Origin: JAAYUD01 sp963676865
GTDB lineage: Bacteria; Bacteroidota; Bacteroidia; Bacteroidales; Bacteroidaceae
Length of the DNA: 64,000 nucleotides
Assembly (NCBI GenBank): GCA_963676865.2
Contig: CAXXSS010000001.1
Coordinates: 1,488,001-1,552,000, forward strand
Direction of reading: 5' to 3'
This document shows positions 25,915-35,080 of this stretch, in pieces (position 1 is the first letter of the stretch; each line of letters opens with the position of its first letter). The notes under the pieces are model-generated. The model was not told the DNA's origin and made no database searches. It saw nothing but the letters and a program-made list of their open reading frames with translations. The position numbers and the translations under genes are program-made.

Positions 25915-28161
25915 TCACTTTTTAATATTTAATGCAGAACCGGCCTTAAACCATTCTATCTGCTGAGTACTATATGTATGTCTGACTTTAAACTCATCGG
26001 ATGAACCATCTTTATGATGCAACACAACTGTTAGCAATGAATCCGGAACGAATCCGCCGAGACCGATAACAGATATTTTATCGTCTTCGCATACTTTATC
26101 ATAGTCGGATTTGTCGACAAAAGTCAAAGCCAGTATCCCTTGTTTTTTCAGATTTGTTTCATGAATGCGCGCAAAGGATTTAGCTAAGACCGCCTTTACA
26201 TTCAAAAATCTCGGCTCCATCGCCGCATGCTCTCGCGAAGAACCCTCTCCATAATTCTCTTCGGCAACAACGATAGAAGAAATCTCTTTATCCTTATAAT
26301 ACCTTGCAACTTCGGATACAGAAGCATATACACCTAAAAGCTGATTTAAAGTACAGTTGGTCTTATCATTGAACCGATTGGTTGCTCCCATCAGCAAATT
26401 TTGGGATATATTTTCCAAATGTCCCCTAAAACGAAGCCATGGACCGGCCATTGAAATATGATCCGTTGTACATTTCCCCCTTGTCTGAATCAAAAGCGGC
26501 AACTCAATAAAATCCTGTCCATCCCATTTATCAAAAGGTTCAAGCTTCTGCAATCTCTGCGAAGACGGATCAATATATATCGTTTTCGTATCACCAGTGG
26601 CAGGACAGTATCCATTATCCTTTACTTCGAATCCCCGAGGAGGAAAAACATCCCCTATAGGAGGATCTAGTTTGACTGTCTCCCCATTCATATTTAATAA
26701 GGTATCGGTAAGAGGATTGAATGTCAACTTTCCGGCTATTGCCAACGCCATCACCATTTCGGGAGAAGATACAAATGCATAAGTATTTGGATTGCCATCG
26801 GCACGCTTCGCAAAGTTACGGTTGAACGACGTAACAATCGTATTTTTTCGAGTATCATCATCTATATGTCTTTTCCATTGCCCTATACAAGGGCCACAAG
26901 CATTTGCCATTACAATAGCTCCTACCCGTTCAAAATCGGCAATAATACCGTCTCGCTCTGCCGTATATCTTATTTGTTCCGAGCCCGGATTAATATACAA
27001 CGGGGTCTGCACTTTCAGATGTTTAGCTACAGCCTGACGGGCCAACGAAGCTGCACGACTCAAATCTTGGTAAGACGAGTTGGTACAAGAGCCTATCAAT
27101 CCCGCTTCTACTTTCTCCGGATAACCATATTTATCAACATCGGCGCCCATTGACGATACGGTATGCGCGGCGTCGGGCGTAAACGGTCCGTTCAAATAAG
27201 GTTCCAAAGATGAAAGATCTATCTCAATAAGCCGATCATAATATTTTTCAGGATTGGCAATTACTTCCGAATCGGCACAAAGACAATCCATACACTTAGA
27301 AACCATTTCGGCGATCTCACTCCTACCCGTTTGGTACAAATAGTCGAGTGTGTTTTTGCCAAGCGGGAAAATCGAAGTGGTAGCACCTACTTCAGCCCCC
27401 ATATTGCAGATAGTCGCTCGCCCGGTAGCAGAAATCGAATCGGCACCCTCACCAAAATACTCGATGATCGAATTTGTAGCCCCCTTTACAGTAAGAAGGC
27501 CTGCCAATTGCAAAATAACATCTTTAGGCGTTGCCCAACCGTGTAGATGTCCGGTCAGTTTTACACCTATAATCTTTGGCATTTTCAATTCCCAAGGCAT
27601 GTCAGTCATTACATCCACAGCATCGGCACCACCAACTCCAATGGCAATCATGCTCAGTCCTCCCGCATTAGGAGTATGCGAGTCGGTACCGACCATGAAA
27701 CCTCCGGGGAAAGCATAATTCTCGAGCATCACCTGATGAATAATACCTGCACCAGGTTTCCAGAAACCTATTCCATACTTATCGGCCACTGCTTTCAAAA
27801 AAGAATAAACTTCTTCATTATTCTTTTCTGCAACAGGTAGATCAGTACCTGAGCCATTCTCCGCCAATATAAGATGATCGCAATGTATTGTAGATGGGAC
27901 AGCCACCTTATCACGCCCTGCATTCATAAATTGCAAAAGAGCCATTTGTGCAGTAGCATCCTGCATCGCTACACGATCAGGGCGAAAGCCTACATAATCG
28001 ATACCTCGCTTAAAATCAGAGACAGAATCGGGAAGATACAAATGCGAATACAGTATCTTTTCGGAGAGCGTCAAAGGATGCCGAAGACTTTCTTTTATCT
28101 TTCTTATACGCAACGGCAATGTTGCGTAATGTTGTTCTAGCATATTTAAATCGTACGTCAT
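25915..28161 (-). CDS. acnA: Aconitate hydratase, mitochondrial type
   Basis: About 748 residues from the ATG at 28161 (MTYDLNMLEQHYATLPLRIR). An ATG at 28206 would add a non-family leader. The [4Fe-4S] cysteines are in GLIGSCTNSSYQDL and ANACGPCIGQW. Other family markers are CDHLILAENG, GTDSHTPNAGGLSMIAIGVG and the C-terminal swivel motif GEGSSREHAAMEPR. Length and motifs fit the mitochondrial-like aconitase described in Bacteroides fragilis rather than the long AcnB type. It is the first gene of the acn-icd-gltA cluster. The symbol follows Bacteroides usage. Confidence 0.93.
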   Translation of the reverse strand: MTYDLNMLEQHYATLPLRIRKIKESLRHPLTLSEKILYSHLYLPDSVSDFKRGIDYVGFRPDRVAMQDATAQMALLQFMNAGRDKVAVPSTIHCDHLILAENGSGTDLPVAEKNNEEVYSFLKAVADKYGIGFWKPGAGIIHQVMLENYAFPGGFMVGTDSHTPNAGGLSMIAIGVGGADAVDVMTDMPWELKMPKIIGVKLTGHLHGWATPKDVILQLAGLLTVKGATNSIIEYFGEGADSISATGRATICNMGAEVGATTSIFPLGKNTLDYLYQTGRSEIAEMVSKCMDCLCADSEVIANPEKYYDRLIEIDLSSLEPYLNGPFTPDAAHTVSSMGADVDKYGYPEKVEAGLIGSCTNSSYQDLSRAASLARQAVAKHLKVQTPLYINPGSEQIRYTAERDGIIADFERVGAIVMANACGPCIGQWKRHIDDDTRKNTIVTSFNRNFAKRADGNPNTYAFVSSPEMVMALAIAGKLTFNPLTDTLLNMNGETVKLDPPIGDVFPPRGFEVKDNGYCPATGDTKTIYIDPSSQRLQKLEPFDKWDGQDFIELPLLIQTRGKCTTDHISMAGPWLRFRGHLENISQNLLMGATNRFNDKTNCTLNQLLGVYASVSEVARYYKDKEISSIVVAEENYGEGSSREHAAMEPRFLNVKAVLAKSFARIHETNLKKQGILALTFVDKSDYDKVCEDDKISVIGLGGFVPDSLLTVVLHHKDGSSDEFKVRHTYSTQQIEWFKAGSALNIKK

Positions 28162-28489
28162 AGTTATATATACAATATTCTTTTTAGAAGAATCGTAAAA
28201 ATGCAACTTTATTCTTATAGATGCAAGAAATAAGCCCTAAAATAAGTAAAAATACAAATATTTACGCCATAAACAAATATTTATTCATTATTATTATCCC
28301 CAAGAAGAAAAGAACTAAGCTAAAAAGACAACGGAGAGAGGAAGGAATGTATCTATGTTACGGAGGAATGTCCATACTGTTTGTATCCGTACTATTACTT
28401 CTCTCGTGGTCGAAAACATCTATTCGCCGGATTGGATGTGTGAGGTCCTCAAGTTGCAATAAATGGCATAAAGACCTGCCATTATTTTG

Positions 28490-28519
28490 GTCCTTATGTT
28501 TTCAAATTTACATAAGGAC
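28490..28519. repeat. TAAGGAC-type hairpin repeat
   Basis: GTCCTTATG and CATAAGGAC pair around TTTTCAAATTTA. The layout GTCCnTAnGTTTTCAAA...TAAGGACG is shared with the 55-bp repeats at 4430 and 14853, and CATAAGGACGAAAATAAAT is shared with 3834. Confidence 0.75.
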
Positions 28520-28545
28520 GAAAATAAATTTTCTCCCTTACGAAA

Positions 28546-28573
28546 CTTGCGACTCACGGCCGTGAGTCGCAAG
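28546..28573. repeat. 28-bp perfect palindrome (single-dyad relative of the 22-bp arrays)
   Basis: CTTGCGACTCACGG is followed directly by its reverse complement. The central 10 bases, CACGGCCGTG, have the same CAC...GTG dyad form as the units of the phased arrays. The flanking CGACT/AGTCG resembles spacer ends of the array at 37.5 kb. Confidence 0.8.
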
Positions 28574-28721
28574 CCACGTCCTTATGTCACTGTGACAACA
28601 TATATAGGTCGCCGCAACAAGGAACTGAAGTCATCACTGTCGCTTCCGTATCTGAACACGGCACGGAGAAAGACGTTATTTCTACAGCATAAATAATAGC
28701 CAATCCTAAAAACACTTCAAA

Positions 28722-28765
28722 AAAAAGGAAATCCGATTGATAAGCTCAATAGAATTTCCTTTAAT
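28722..28765 (-). terminator. Rho-independent terminator for the second SusC/SusD operon
   Basis: On the minus strand AAAGGAAAT pairs with ATTTCCTTT. An inner stem (ATTGA/TCAAT) continues the hairpin and a run of T follows, about 75 bp after the SusD-like stop. Confidence 0.8.
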
Positions 28766-28840
28766 ATTCACTTTACTATTTAACTAACTATTTTTTGGAC
28801 CTCCTAGAATAAGCGCCCTACTATCATGATCTTGTTCGAA

Positions 28841-30289
28841 TCAATAGTTTTGTGTCAACGTCTTATTCTTCCTTGTTGCATTCAAAGGGAACGGAAATAC
28901 CCATAGAGGAGAATCGGGAGTTAAAGTGAATGTTCCAATATCCGGTATGTTACGGGTAATCGTCCGTTTATAATTCGATTCCGTATTCCATCGTTTACAA
29001 TCAAAGAAGTTTTCATAGGTAGAAATACACTCTATCCATTTACAGGGTTGCATTTTTGCCATGGCTTCTTGCTCTGTTGATGCAGTAAGAGGAACATAAT
29101 GTTCGGCATCAATACGATATTTGCGTACCTTATTAATCAGTGCCATACCCTCTTCTATCTTTCCTGTACGAATGTAACATTCGGCTGCAGTATAATACAT
29201 TCGATCGCTGGTAATGCCATATTCGTTTACATTAGCCTGCATCCCAAAATACATATAACAACCTTCCACGCCACTGAGCATATATCCATAGAATGAATTC
29301 CAGACCTTATTATTTGTATCACTTCCACTAGCAACAGCATCTTCTTCACTCTCGTCGTCACCTCCACCGCCTTTGTTACCAGAGATATAAGCATAGTTTT
29401 TAATATAATCCCCAGCTTCGAACAACGCAGCCGACTCGATAGACAACTCTTCCATAAAAGGTGCATATCTTCCCATAAAGAGATAGTTACTTGGTGATTG
29501 CTCCCGCAAGACCCAATCATTATTTGTCAATACAGCTGAGCGATCGTCTATATTCCCATTCAATTCCAAAGCTTTGAGAGCATATGGCAAAGCGTCCGAA
29601 TAGCGTTTCATCTGCATCAGCACTTTTGCACGTACGGCATTGCCCCACGCACGGGCACCTCTTACTACATCGCTGTTCGCCTCGGGCAAGGCGTTGATAT
29701 AATCATCACTGCAATCTGCCAATATCTGATTATATACTTCTGCAACTGTTTGTTTTGCTTTCGTTTCAGTCACCTTAATATCTGTTACATACGGTATACC
29801 TCCTTTTTGAGTCGCTGTAGATTCGTCGTATTGGGGCGCATAAATATTGACCAATAACCAATGAAGATAACCTCTTACGATGTGAGCTTCGGCAAGAATC
29901 TGAGATTTTCTAGCTGTGGCTCCATCCATATTGGGGACTTTGTCAATAATAGTATTCATATAATTAATATACTTATAGGCCAAATTGTATCTCGTATCCT
30001 CGGAAGTCAAATCTGCACGATCTACTTTATCATCATAAAACAGCCAAGCATAATTGTTTGAATTTGTCTTTTTGAACACCAATGGCACATTTTGCGATGC
30101 GCCATAACATTCATTACAGATTATACATAAATCACACATCGGATTACCAATAGTAAAATTATTATTGAGCAAGCATTCAATATCGTTGAGATTGTCGAGC
30201 GTTGTTTGTCCCTTTGGCGTAATATCAAGCGTACCATTACATGAGATCATGCAAAGAATTAAGCCGATGGCTAATATAATTTTCTTCAT
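28841..30289 (-). CDS. SusD/RagB-family nutrient-binding outer-membrane lipoprotein
   Basis: The 482-residue protein has a lipobox (ILCMISC, Cys17) and the SusD-type start LDITPKGQTTLDNLNDIECL. It also has the helical core segment ARKSQILAEAHIVRGYLHWL and the C-terminal YYTAAECYIRTGKIEEGMAL and VRKYRIDAEHY. The N-terminal form (LNDIECLLNN) is that of the RagB/SusD group usually linked to STN-bearing SusC proteins and anti-sigma control. It follows the SusC-like gene by 11 bp and is the last gene before a terminator. The ligand cannot be predicted because no glycoside hydrolase or peptidase is adjacent. Confidence 0.88.
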   Translation of the reverse strand: MKKIILAIGLILCMISCNGTLDITPKGQTTLDNLNDIECLLNNNFTIGNPMCDLCIICNECYGASQNVPLVFKKTNSNNYAWLFYDDKVDRADLTSEDTRYNLAYKYINYMNTIIDKVPNMDGATARKSQILAEAHIVRGYLHWLLVNIYAPQYDESTATQKGGIPYVTDIKVTETKAKQTVAEVYNQILADCSDDYINALPEANSDVVRGARAWGNAVRAKVLMQMKRYSDALPYALKALELNGNIDDRSAVLTNNDWVLREQSPSNYLFMGRYAPFMEELSIESAALFEAGDYIKNYAYISGNKGGGGDDESEEDAVASGSDTNNKVWNSFYGYMLSGVEGCYMYFGMQANVNEYGITSDRMYYTAAECYIRTGKIEEGMALINKVRKYRIDAEHYVPLTASTEQEAMAKMQPCKWIECISTYENFFDCKRWNTESNYKRTITRNIPDIGTFTLTPDSPLWVFPFPLNATRKNKTLTQNY

Positions 30290-30300
30290 AATTCCTCCGT

Positions 30301-33300
30301 TTATAAATTAATACTCAAGCTCATTATATAACTCTTTGGAGTTTTATTTACCGAATAACCTGTCAATGGATTGCAGGCCTCCGGATCTATTCCCTGACTA
30401 TTGCGCACCCAAGTAGCAACATTGTTCATCTGAACGCGCATGTGAAGTCCCTGAATACCCAACTTCCCGCAGAAAGATTTAGGGAAAGTATATCCTAAAA
30501 CAATATTCCTTACTTTCATGTAGTCTGCATGAGTGACTGCGACATCAACATAACTAAAATCGCCAATAGTATTCGATCCTTGATAGCCATTGGCTATAAC
30601 GGTGTTTTTATCAGGTGATTTCCAATAGTTCAGATAGCTTGCAGGAACAGCACTTACGTCATTCAATTGAGATGGATAACCATAATAGTAGCCTTCATGA
30701 GTGTAATTTTCCATTTCGGCACGCATATAATGACCACCATAAAAGACCAACAATGCAGAGAGTGAGAATCCTCGCCATGTAATCTCGGGCCTTAGAGAAG
30801 CAACTACCTTGGGATCGAGCCCACCAGAAAATACCACATCGTCTACGGTAAATTCGGTTGATGATATTGGAGTAGTATTTACTGTGCCTTGCTTGTTGTA
30901 CCAACCATATGCTTGTACGCCTTCTGCATCGGTCACCATTCCGGCATAGCGATACGAGTAGAGTGAATTTATCGGATTACCTTTATGAATAACAGAGAGG
31001 GCTTCATATCCTGATGTAGGTTCATGGTCTATTTTAAGCACCTTATTTTGATTGTACGAAATATTAAAATCGGCATTAACGCCAAGACCATCAGCTGTTT
31101 TAGGTTTGACAATGACCCCATTGAGTTGCATTTCCAAACCCTCGTTGCGTGCTTTTCCATTGTTTATAGTAAGCGAAGTCCATCCCGTGGTCGGATCAAC
31201 GTCCGTCAACGAAAGTAAATCTTTACTTGTCTTGCGATATACATCAATTGAACCATTTAGCTTACTTCCGAACAGCATAAAATCGGCCCCGACATTCCAA
31301 GAAGATGTTTTCTCCCATCTCAACTGATCATTTGGAGGAGTATTCAAAACTGCCGATTTCTTACTATTAAGACTGTTCACGCCCATCGTGGCAGTAAGAT
31401 ATGATGATACGCTTTGGTCAATATTACCTGTCAATCCATAACTTGCTCTCAATTTGAGCATATCGACCCATTTGAACTTCTTCATAAAAGATTCATTCTG
31501 AATGTTCCAACTGGCTCCTATCGACCACAATGGACGCCCCCGATATTTTGGGTCTGCTCCAAACAAGTCGGCTTTATCTATACGATAAGAGACGGAGGCT
31601 GTATATCGAGTATCATAAGTATAGTTCCCATTGAAGTAGAATGAATAGAAACGATGAAGCACGTCTGATGTTTTAAAATCATCTGCAGATGAAGCCTTCG
31701 AAGGTGTATAATTCTGTCCCAAATCTGTTTGTGTAAGATAAATCAAATCATTGAAGTTGACAATATAATTCATATTTGTCTGAGTTCTATCATCATATCC
31801 CAGAAACAAATCATTAGAATATGTATCATGAACCTGACGATATTCGAAACCGGTCAAAGCCTCTAATACATGCTTCTTTGCAAACTCTTTAGTATAATTG
31901 GCCTGTGTCCTGAAAGTATAGTAATCCCCTGTCTGATGTTTACTCTTGAGCATCCCACCTTCCGGTACATAATGTTTACCACCACTGGTATAGAGATTGT
32001 AGAGATGCCGCATATCATACGAATCAGGTTCATAATAAATATCATTCTTGTAGGTAATATCTTCATACTGAAAGAGCGCATTGACACTTAGCTCAGGCAA
32101 TATCTTTATATTGGCATGAATATATGGGCGGAAATTATTACGACGCCCTTTACCAAAATTCATATTACGTTCTGTCATCAGATTGAACGCTTCTGGTTTC
32201 AACCCCAAAGAGGCATTTGAAAGAGATGGTTCGTTGAGATACACACTAGCTTCCATATCAGAGAGGGTGCCGTCCTCATTAAACATACTTTGATAAGGTT
32301 GAAAAGCATTCAAAGACTTGAATCCGAACAGAGATTCCTGGGTTTTGGCACGTTCACTGATAATATTGATACCAAATGAGAGATCCAACCATTTGGTGGC
32401 ACTCATATCTCCCTGATAGCTTAATTGAAAAGTCCTATCGTACTCGTGTATTGTTCCCGTGTTATCGTCCTTGTAGTTCAGCACTATATTAGAGTTAAGT
32501 CTCTTACCCATCGTTCGTATCGCTACATTATATTGTTGCAATACCCTTGTCTTTAGCATCGCATCGCACCACTCTTTCCGGTAATCATTGCCTTTCAAAC
32601 GAAGCATTTGAGATTGATATTGAGAATCGGTCACCTTACCCAACTTATTGGCAAGCATGAGCCTTACTGCTGGAGTGATGCTGTATGGATTCTTTTTGAA
32701 CAAGCCCAATAACGCACTATATACATCATCGTGAGATTGTACGTAATCAAAATTGTATTTTTCCAGATCTAGAAGTTGGGAAGCATTAGCCCAACCACGA
32801 TTACCATATGACTCTTTTTCATAAATAGAGAGATCGGCGTTCACATCAATCGAAACTCTTTCCGAGCGGGCACGTTTGGTAGTAATGACAATAACCCCGT
32901 TTGATGCCCTCACTCCATAAATACTTGCTGCAGATGCATCTTTCAAAACAGTAATATTTTCGATATCGTAGGGATTTACCGTTTCGATACCTCCTTCTAT
33001 AGGTAGCCCGTCAACAACAACAAGGGGAGATGTACGTGCCTGAAGCGAACTTACACCTCGAATGGTCATCGCATTTTCACCATCACCATTATTCCCATTA
33101 CTATAGATGGTAAGGCCCGGTATTTGACCTTCTAACCGACTAGCGACACTGTTAGTATAGCGACTATCAATATCTTTGCTACCAATAAGTTGATAAGCAC
33201 CGGTAGCATTCTCGCGTTTGACATTGCGATATCCTGTCACAAACACTTCCGCAAGAATCTTCTCTTCACTTTCCATCTCCACAAGAATGAAACGCCCCGT

Positions 33301-33834
33301 ATTTTTATTAATCTGAACTTTATGGCTTTTCATTCCTATATATGAAACTTCCAATTCGGGCCCATAACCTTCGACCATCAATTTAAAATTTCCATCGACA
33401 TCGGTGCTTACACCATTTGTAGTACCGATTTGCACTACACTTGCACCAGGAAGTGGTTGATCTTCAGCATCTGTCACCATTCCCACGACCAGCTTTTTAC
33501 AGTAAGGCTTGGCTTTGGCAGCTTTCGTCAATATGACCGTACCGTTTACTATTTCATAATTGAGTCCGGCCATTTTATTGAATATTCGGGTCAGTAATTG
33601 GGAAAATGTCGCATCCTTTATTTCGCAAGTGATACGAGGAGTTCCCTCCAAGACTTCTTTTTTATAAGCAAACTGATAATTAGTCTTCTTTCGAAGATCT
33701 TTTGTCACTTGCTCCACGGTTTGGTCTTTGTAGCTTACATTATAAGTCTGTGCTTTCATTTCTGTAAAAAACATCAGCAACATTATAATAGTTGTTATAA
33801 TTATCTTATTGTTTTTCATATTGTTCATATTCAT
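30301..33834 (-). CDS. SusC/RagA-family TonB-dependent transporter with STN signalling domain
   Basis: The 1177-residue protein starts with a signal peptide (to about residue 28). An STN/secretin-TonB short N-terminal domain follows (about 35-105, DQTVEQVTKDLRKKTNYQFA). Next come a carboxypeptidase-like domain (about 115-190, DAEDQPLPGASVVQIGTTNG) and a plug (VLKDASAASIYGVRASNGVI), then the barrel. The STN domain is the part that contacts a FecR anti-sigma factor across the periplasm, and the gene overlaps the fecR-like gene by four bases (ATGA), implying translational coupling. Three nearby in-frame ATGs exist; the first is chosen because of that overlap. Confidence 0.9.
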   Translation of the reverse strand: MNMNNMKNNKIIITTIIMLLMFFTEMKAQTYNVSYKDQTVEQVTKDLRKKTNYQFAYKKEVLEGTPRITCEIKDATFSQLLTRIFNKMAGLNYEIVNGTVILTKAAKAKPYCKKLVVGMVTDAEDQPLPGASVVQIGTTNGVSTDVDGNFKLMVEGYGPELEVSYIGMKSHKVQINKNTGRFILVEMESEEKILAEVFVTGYRNVKRENATGAYQLIGSKDIDSRYTNSVASRLEGQIPGLTIYSNGNNGDGENAMTIRGVSSLQARTSPLVVVDGLPIEGGIETVNPYDIENITVLKDASAASIYGVRASNGVIVITTKRARSERVSIDVNADLSIYEKESYGNRGWANASQLLDLEKYNFDYVQSHDDVYSALLGLFKKNPYSITPAVRLMLANKLGKVTDSQYQSQMLRLKGNDYRKEWCDAMLKTRVLQQYNVAIRTMGKRLNSNIVLNYKDDNTGTIHEYDRTFQLSYQGDMSATKWLDLSFGINIISERAKTQESLFGFKSLNAFQPYQSMFNEDGTLSDMEASVYLNEPSLSNASLGLKPEAFNLMTERNMNFGKGRRNNFRPYIHANIKILPELSVNALFQYEDITYKNDIYYEPDSYDMRHLYNLYTSGGKHYVPEGGMLKSKHQTGDYYTFRTQANYTKEFAKKHVLEALTGFEYRQVHDTYSNDLFLGYDDRTQTNMNYIVNFNDLIYLTQTDLGQNYTPSKASSADDFKTSDVLHRFYSFYFNGNYTYDTRYTASVSYRIDKADLFGADPKYRGRPLWSIGASWNIQNESFMKKFKWVDMLKLRASYGLTGNIDQSVSSYLTATMGVNSLNSKKSAVLNTPPNDQLRWEKTSSWNVGADFMLFGSKLNGSIDVYRKTSKDLLSLTDVDPTTGWTSLTINNGKARNEGLEMQLNGVIVKPKTADGLGVNADFNISYNQNKVLKIDHEPTSGYEALSVIHKGNPINSLYSYRYAGMVTDAEGVQAYGWYNKQGTVNTTPISSTEFTVDDVVFSGGLDPKVVASLRPEITWRGFSLSALLVFYGGHYMRAEMENYTHEGYYYGYPSQLNDVSAVPASYLNYWKSPDKNTVIANGYQGSNTIGDFSYVDVAVTHADYMKVRNIVLGYTFPKSFCGKLGIQGLHMRVQMNNVATWVRNSQGIDPEACNPLTGYSVNKTPKSYIMSLSINL

Positions 33835-34991
33835 TTAGTAGATACGATCACTTTATGACCATCCTGACGTAGGCAGATACCACCCATCTTATTGAATATT
33901 TCAACGACTTCACTGAATTTGCCATACTTGGGAATGCTTCCCATAAATTCAGTGTTTGCCAAGGCTTTATCGGCAAACTCATAGTTGAAATTATACCATC
34001 GACTCAGAGCCTTCATAATCTGTTCCAGGTTCTGTCCTTCGAAGACAAATGTTCCACTACGCCAACTTGTTACTATATCAGTATCTACAGTACTTACTTT
34101 GGCCGACGCATCGGCATTAGAAAATACAGCTTGGTGACCAGGAGTGAGCATAAGTTCGCTGCCATTACCGATTATTGGCCTAAGCGCAATACTTCCGGAG
34201 ACGAGGCTGGTGTAAATATCAACCTCATCGGGATATGCATGAATATTGAATTCCGTACCATATACCCGTACTTCCTGTTTTCCACTAACTACATAGAAAG
34301 GCTTGGTATTATCATGAGCTACCTTGAAATACGCTTCCCCTATCACTTCGACACGCCGTTCGTTGCCATTAAAGTTTTCGGGATAGCGTAGCTTCGTCTC
34401 TGCATTCAACCATACTTCGGTACCATCTTCCAGCGTTATTTTAAATTCTCCTCCACGAGGAGTTTCCAAGCTATTCATAATCATTTTGCTCTCTTTGGAG
34501 CTCTGGGCTATTATTTTATTGTTTTGGGTCGTATTAGAGCCAAGTTCTATCTTCTGGCCATTGCCAAGAGTAAGAGTCGCACGAGTTGAACCATGCGTAA
34601 TGACATTTTCTGCAAGAGTAGATCGCGATGTCGTTTTATCATTATTGAACGAATGATTATAAATCGAATATATTCCAAAGAGTAGTATAATCGAGGCTGC
34701 AACCGAAACCATACTATAAACCAATGCCTGACGGCGACTTGCAGATTTCTTCTCATGAAGGCCTAATCTTCGCTTCATCTCCTGGAGAGGACGATGATAG
34801 TCGGTCAATTTGGCACGAGATAATTCTATCCGCATCTGTTCAGAATCGAGAAGATGTTTGTATGCTTCTTCATTCCATTTATTCTTTTTGCGCCAGAGAT
34901 CTATTACCTCGCATTCTTCTTCACTCGCTTTGCCTATGATGCGTTTGCATATAAGCATCGAGATTATCTGTTCGTCTTCATTAGTCATCAT
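33831..34991 (-). CDS. FecR-family anti-sigma factor
   Basis: The 386-residue protein has a cytoplasmic N-terminal part with sigma-binding character (about 1-88), one membrane segment (about 89-111) and a periplasmic FecR domain (about 170-275, GGEFKITLEDGTEVWLNAET, VEVIGEAYFKVAHD). A C-terminal DUF4974-type domain follows (about 310-386, VFEGQNLEQIMKALSRWYN). It should hold the ECF sigma factor inactive until the STN domain of the adjacent SusC protein signals. It is translationally coupled to the SusC-like gene, and the likely partner sigma gene is the divergent one at 36825. Confidence 0.88.
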   Translation of the reverse strand: MMTNEDEQIISMLICKRIIGKASEEECEVIDLWRKKNKWNEEAYKHLLDSEQMRIELSRAKLTDYHRPLQEMKRRLGLHEKKSASRRQALVYSMVSVAASIILLFGIYSIYNHSFNNDKTTSRSTLAENVITHGSTRATLTLGNGQKIELGSNTTQNNKIIAQSSKESKMIMNSLETPRGGEFKITLEDGTEVWLNAETKLRYPENFNGNERRVEVIGEAYFKVAHDNTKPFYVVSGKQEVRVYGTEFNIHAYPDEVDIYTSLVSGSIALRPIIGNGSELMLTPGHQAVFSNADASAKVSTVDTDIVTSWRSGTFVFEGQNLEQIMKALSRWYNFNYEFADKALANTEFMGSIPKYGKFSEVVEIFNKMGGICLRQDGHKVIVSTK

Positions 34992-35080
34992 TGCTATATT
35001 GTTTTGATCGTTTCACCTTTATTCAATTCGGAAGTCCATCACATCACTACCCTACAGCAGCTTACTCTTGGTGGCACTAT

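Larger units (their letters stand above)
28162..28840. other. Intergenic region with hairpin and palindrome repeats
   Basis: The right end serves as terminator for the SusD-like gene and the left end as promoter region for aconitase. Between them lie a TAAGGAC-type hairpin (28490-28519) and a 28-bp perfect palindrome (28546-28573). A short plus-strand frame from about 28348 has a hydrophobic stretch but runs straight into the repeats and is not called as a gene. Confidence 0.6.

Noticed and set aside
28348..28565. Small membrane protein on the plus strand
   Set aside because: A hydrophobic stretch follows a plausible ribosome-binding site, but the frame runs into the TAAGGAC hairpin and the 28-bp palindrome, which are shared repeats. 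Too weak to call.
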